DNA of 64,000 nt, from the NCBI GenBank assembly GCA_015055665.1, contig SVHX01000002.1:1-64000 (forward strand). The letters run 5' to 3'. Shown here piece after piece: positions 60,296 to 64,000 of this stretch (the stretch's first letter is position 1; each line of letters begins with the position of its first letter). The notes under the pieces were generated by a model. It had not been told where the DNA came from and did no database searches. It was given only the letters and a program-made list of their open reading frames with translations. The stretch is from Clostridiales bacterium. Its GTDB lineage: Bacteria > Bacillota > Clostridia > Christensenellales > UBA1242. Position numbers and translations under genes: made by a program.

Positions 60296-60931
60296 ATGGT
60301 TAGAGCAGAGATAAGATATAGAGATATATTGCCTGTAGGTAAGACTGGTCGTAAGAGTTCGGAGATATATTTTGAGGCGACTCAAAAGAGCGAGGGTGCA
60401 ATTATGCCTCTCAATAGATTGAGTTCGTATTTAGCGTATAAGGATAAGCATATTCTTGATGCTAAAAGAACTTGTGTCGAGGATGATACTATTAGTAATC
60501 AGAATAAGACTGTGCATGTTGCGCAAGAAATTTCTAAGATAGAGAAAGAAACCTCTCCGTTTAAGAGAATATTTAATGGAAGAGTACGTAAAAGACTGCA
60601 AGAATTAGAGCAGATGCGTGGTAAGTTGATAGGTCAGGGTTCCAAGATGTATTGGGAGGCCAGGGCTTTAGAAGAAGATAAGTATCCTACTACTGTAGAG
60701 AAGACTGCGATATATCGAGAAATGCTTGACAAGCTTGACTTTGTGCTATTGGGATCTGAGCATGATGATAGAGGTATGCACAAGGAGTATTATGCTAGCA
60801 CACTTACAGGTGACGAATTAATTGCTAGAGTAGAGCAGATGTATATAGAGGCTTTGGCAAATAGTCGTGTTGCTGTTGATGAATTTAGATTAAAATATGG
60901 ATATCTTCCAGAGCCAGATGTTATGGAGTAA
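60296..60931 (+). CDS. Hypothetical protein
   Basis: ORF with ATG at 60296 after AAGGGG; no recognised family. Confidence 0.6.
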   Translation: MVRAEIRYRDILPVGKTGRKSSEIYFEATQKSEGAIMPLNRLSSYLAYKDKHILDAKRTCVEDDTISNQNKTVHVAQEISKIEKETSPFKRIFNGRVRKRLQELEQMRGKLIGQGSKMYWEARALEEDKYPTTVEKTAIYREMLDKLDFVLLGSEHDDRGMHKEYYASTLTGDELIARVEQMYIEALANSRVAVDEFRLKYGYLPEPDVME

Positions 60932-60932
60932 G

Positions 60933-60966
60933 AAAAAACTACTGAAAATAATTCAGTAGTTTTTTT
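60933..60966. terminator. Terminator between convergent genes
   Basis: AAAAAACTACTGAA...TTCAGTAGTTTTTTT. Confidence 0.8.
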
Positions 60967-60967
60967 C

Positions 60968-63676
60968 TTAATAAAATTCTTTGATAACAGATCCTTCCTC
61001 GGTGTTATCTTTGGTAACAGTAATACGGGAGCTAAGGAAGTGTTGCATCTTCTCCACGTGGGTAATGAATCCAACAGTGAAGTTAAGGTTGATAAGGGCA
61101 TCAAAGCTCTGTAGAACTTTCTCGATATAGCTCTCACTAAGGTTTCCGAATCCTTCGTCTATGAAGAAGAAGTTAAAATTCTTGTTATTATTGATAGCTA
61201 TACTTTGAGATATACCAAGAGCAAGGCTAAGAGAAACAATAAATCTCTCTCCGCCGCTGAGTGTCTTAACAGAACGCTTGATTCCGCCATTGAAGTTATC
61301 TATTACGTTAAAGTCGCCATTGTAATTGAGTAAGTACTTGCCTTTACTAATCTTGTATACATAGCTATTAGCAAAGTCTGTAATTAGTCCCATGTATTCT
61401 TCGGTAACAAACTCAATAAGTGCACCTCCGGCTAGAAGTGTTTCGAGCTTCTCAACTGCGGTATATTCCTTGTTAACAACATCTAAGTCGCTCTGTAGCG
61501 CGGTTACAGTTGCAAGATTCTGCTTCTGGATGTCTATTGTAATCTGGTTAACGTTAATGAAAACTTTAAGTTCGGTAAGCTTCTCTTCGTTGGTATTAAT
61601 AGCCTCGGTAAGCGAATTAAAGTCATCCTTGGTATACCCATAATCTCTTGTCTTGTCCCTTAGGGCAGATGCGTTAATCTCTAGGGCAGATAGTTCGCGG
61701 TGGAAATTATCTACTTTGGTTTTTAGTTCTGGTAGTTCTTCGAGGTCAACTAGTAGTGTATAGTCGGCTTTGGCTTTAAATGTAGCTTTGTTAAATGGTT
61801 TAAGGGATGTTTGAAGAACGGCAATCTTCTCCTTAACATTAGAAATATTGCTATTAGATACCTCGATATCTATAATTGCCTTTTGTTTATTGGCGTATAT
61901 TTTATTAAGTGTTTCGGTAAGTTTCTCATCCTCGGCACGCAACCTATCTAGTGTCTTAATTAAGAAATTAAGGTCGCTAGAAGGGCGAGATTCTTTTAAT
62001 TCGGATTGAGCCTCGTTAATTTGTTTCTTGAGAATCTCTAGGTTGTCGTTCTGCTCATCCATTTGTTGTTGCATAATTTGCATAGCAGATGTTGTGCTAG
62101 CAAGCATTTCTTTGGCTTCGGCGATACGATCTTCTACTTCGTCGCATTTCTTGTTGAGTACTTCGTTGCGGCGAACATAATTTTCTCGTATATCGTCAAT
62201 GTTCTCTTCTTCGATATCTAGGTTCTTAAGGTCAGCAAGAATTCCTGCAACTTCGCGTCTAACACCCAACTCAAAGCTCTCGATATCGTGCACAACGCTC
62301 ATTACTTCATCAAAGATATTAAAGTTCTCAACTTCGGCAAGGTCTTCGGGGTTAATCTTATTTTTTGTAATAGTTAGGAACATTGCAAAGTCTTGCTTGG
62401 TTTTAAATGTCTGGCAGTTATTGAGTTTGTCAATAATATCCATGTTATCAAATATAGCAGACTCGAGTCTTTTGTGGTTTAGAGTAAGGTCTGCAATATT
62501 GGCTTTGAGTGTGTTGCATTGTTGATTGGTTTCGGTAAGTTTGCTAGATATTTCAAGAATTTTCTCGTTAGTCTGTTTTTTGCGTTCTTTTAGTTCTGCA
62601 AGAGTATTGGCTTTAAGAAGCCTTTTTTCTTCTTCGAGTTCGATAGAATTGACTTCCGATTCGAGTTCTTCAATCTTCTGATGGTTGTCAGATAGTAGGA
62701 TGTTAATTCTATCGCTTTCGGCTGTTAGGTCTTCAATAAGTTGCTTGCTGGTTTCGATTATTTCGCCTAGTTGGGTTAACTCATCTACGCAAGTGTTGTA
62801 TTTGTTGTTAAGTATGGTAAATTCGCCGAATTTTTCTGTATACTCGATTTGTTTTTCGATAAGGTTAATTTCTGGGATTTCACTTTGTTTAATCGATAGG
62901 TTAACCTCAATATCAAGCAATTCGTCCTTGGCTGCAAGTTCTGCTTTGATAGCCTCGGCAAGTTTCTTGTCCTTGGCTATTTGTCTAGTGAGCTTGTCAA
63001 CCTGTTTGTCGGCGTCTTTAAGAACTTTCTCGGTCTTGTCAATGGTTTCTTGATTGATACCTTGGTAAACGCCGATTTTCTCCTCGAGAGTAAGTTTCTT
63101 AAGTGATACTTCGCCTTTGCGTTTCTTAAGTTTCTCGTTAAGTAAAATACCGAACTGCTCTAGGTCGAATAGCTTAGCGAGTGTTTTCTTACGAAGTGCA
63201 GGGGTGTCAGACAAGAATCTGTCGAATTCGCCTTGAGGAAGGGCCACACACTTGGTAAATTCCTTTTTGCCAATGCCGATAATTTCTAGTACTTTGGTAT
63301 TGACATTATCTGGCATCTCTGCAATGGTCTTCTTCTTACGAACGTCATTAAGAACAGCCTCTGCTTTTAGTCCGCTAGGACGAAGGTGAAAATCTCTACG
63401 GATAAAGTATCTATCCTTAGAGCCGTCAGGATTCTCCATATCAAAAGTGTACTCAACATAAGCATCCTTGGTATTAACGTTAATAACATTAGTAAGAACA
63501 TCTCTATCGGATACGCCGTATAGAGCAAGGATAATGCTGTCAAGTATAGTTGTTTTTCCGCTACCGGTTTCGCCAAAAATACCAAAAATTCTGCTTTCGG
63601 CTAATTTTTCAAAATCTATTGATTGCTCGGACACGTAACTATTAATGCCCTTAATCTTTAATTTAATCGGCCTCAT
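60968..63676 (-). CDS. sbcC: SbcC-like exonuclease ATPase subunit
   Basis: IFGIFGETGSGKTTILDSIILALYG (Walker A), long coiled coil, TLSGGERFIVSLSLALGISQSI, FFIDEGFGNL. Confidence 0.9.
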   Translation of the reverse strand: MRPIKLKIKGINSYVSEQSIDFEKLAESRIFGIFGETGSGKTTILDSIILALYGVSDRDVLTNVINVNTKDAYVEYTFDMENPDGSKDRYFIRRDFHLRPSGLKAEAVLNDVRKKKTIAEMPDNVNTKVLEIIGIGKKEFTKCVALPQGEFDRFLSDTPALRKKTLAKLFDLEQFGILLNEKLKKRKGEVSLKKLTLEEKIGVYQGINQETIDKTEKVLKDADKQVDKLTRQIAKDKKLAEAIKAELAAKDELLDIEVNLSIKQSEIPEINLIEKQIEYTEKFGEFTILNNKYNTCVDELTQLGEIIETSKQLIEDLTAESDRINILLSDNHQKIEELESEVNSIELEEEKRLLKANTLAELKERKKQTNEKILEISSKLTETNQQCNTLKANIADLTLNHKRLESAIFDNMDIIDKLNNCQTFKTKQDFAMFLTITKNKINPEDLAEVENFNIFDEVMSVVHDIESFELGVRREVAGILADLKNLDIEEENIDDIRENYVRRNEVLNKKCDEVEDRIAEAKEMLASTTSAMQIMQQQMDEQNDNLEILKKQINEAQSELKESRPSSDLNFLIKTLDRLRAEDEKLTETLNKIYANKQKAIIDIEVSNSNISNVKEKIAVLQTSLKPFNKATFKAKADYTLLVDLEELPELKTKVDNFHRELSALEINASALRDKTRDYGYTKDDFNSLTEAINTNEEKLTELKVFINVNQITIDIQKQNLATVTALQSDLDVVNKEYTAVEKLETLLAGGALIEFVTEEYMGLITDFANSYVYKISKGKYLLNYNGDFNVIDNFNGGIKRSVKTLSGGERFIVSLSLALGISQSIAINNNKNFNFFFIDEGFGNLSESYIEKVLQSFDALINLNFTVGFITHVEKMQHFLSSRITVTKDNTEEGSVIKEFY

Positions 63677-64000
63677 ATAATCCCTCCGACATTAGACTTA
63701 GGAATAATTCTTTGATATCGTCATCAGGCTCTGCACCTGTGCGAGATTTAACAAAATGCTCGAAGATTTCGGCGTTGGTAAGGTCTTTTTTGCTAATGAT
63801 TTCAGAAGATGCTTTGGCTTCGTTGGTAATAACAGATAGAGTTACTAGGTTAGGGTGTCTTTGTCTAAGATTCTTTAGGTCGCTAGGGGTAACATACGGA
63901 GTGTACTCGCTATTGTCTACCTCAGCGTCGATATTATCAACATTTTCGATAACAATCTTGATAAGGTCGTCAGGATTGTTGTCTAGCATCTTGTGGGCAG
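63663..64000 (-). CDS. sbcD: SbcD-like exonuclease, C-terminal part (continues beyond window)
   Basis: Overlaps the sbcC start; C-terminal helical region LRQRHPNLVTLSVI...FEHFVKSRTG; open to the window edge. Confidence 0.7.
   Translation of the reverse strand, partial: AHKMLDNNPDDLIKIVIENVDNIDAEVDNSEYTPYVTPSDLKNLRQRHPNLVTLSVITNEAKASSEIISKKDLTNAEIFEHFVKSRTGAEPDDDIKELFLSLMSEGLYEAD

Noticed and set aside
1-64000. tRNA genes
   Set aside because: No cloverleaf with GTTCGANTC-type T-arm and CCA end was recognised by eye; a tRNAscan run would be needed to exclude them.

Overview
AT-rich chromosomal window from an endospore-forming low-GC Gram-positive bacterium, most likely class Clostridia. The class is inferred from gene content (spo0A, spoVG, gerABC-type germination operon, trimeric [FeFe]-hydrogenase). 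The left edge is the 3' end of a 23S rRNA followed by 5S rRNA and a block of repeated short hairpins. Housekeeping genes: spo0A, spoVG, murC, rpmE, prmC, prfA, trpS, gatCAB, queH, tdk, leuS, a NuoE/NuoF/[FeFe]-hydrogenase operon, gerABC, rpsF-ssb-rpsR, sbcC and the end of sbcD. The most interesting accessory structures are: (1) an array of small units at the 3' end of rpsR (about 56.0-59.0 kb). Each unit is bounded by a 20-22 bp direct repeat of the rpsR 3' coding end (CCA TAT GTT GGA GAG TAA, with only synonymous or stop-codon variation). Two units carry their own terminator hairpin, consensus sigma-A promoter, small novel ORF and a conserved ~170 bp 3' non-coding module. This looks like a cassette-type integration array with no recombinase in the window. 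(2) Five tandem divergent paralogues with a HipA/kinase-like motif layout (1.25-6.98 kb) and no partner antitoxin, with a 76-bp identical tract between copies 3 and 4 that suggests gene conversion. (3) Three tandem paralogues of an unrecognised family (44.9-46.55 kb). (4) A lipoprotein gene split by a 2-nt frameshift. (5) A YwaF-like membrane/ABC-ATPase fusion with a strong internal Shine-Dalgarno and start codon. (6) A sigma-like factor with a duplicated region-4-like module. All functional calls come from reading translated sequence by eye; no database search was run.
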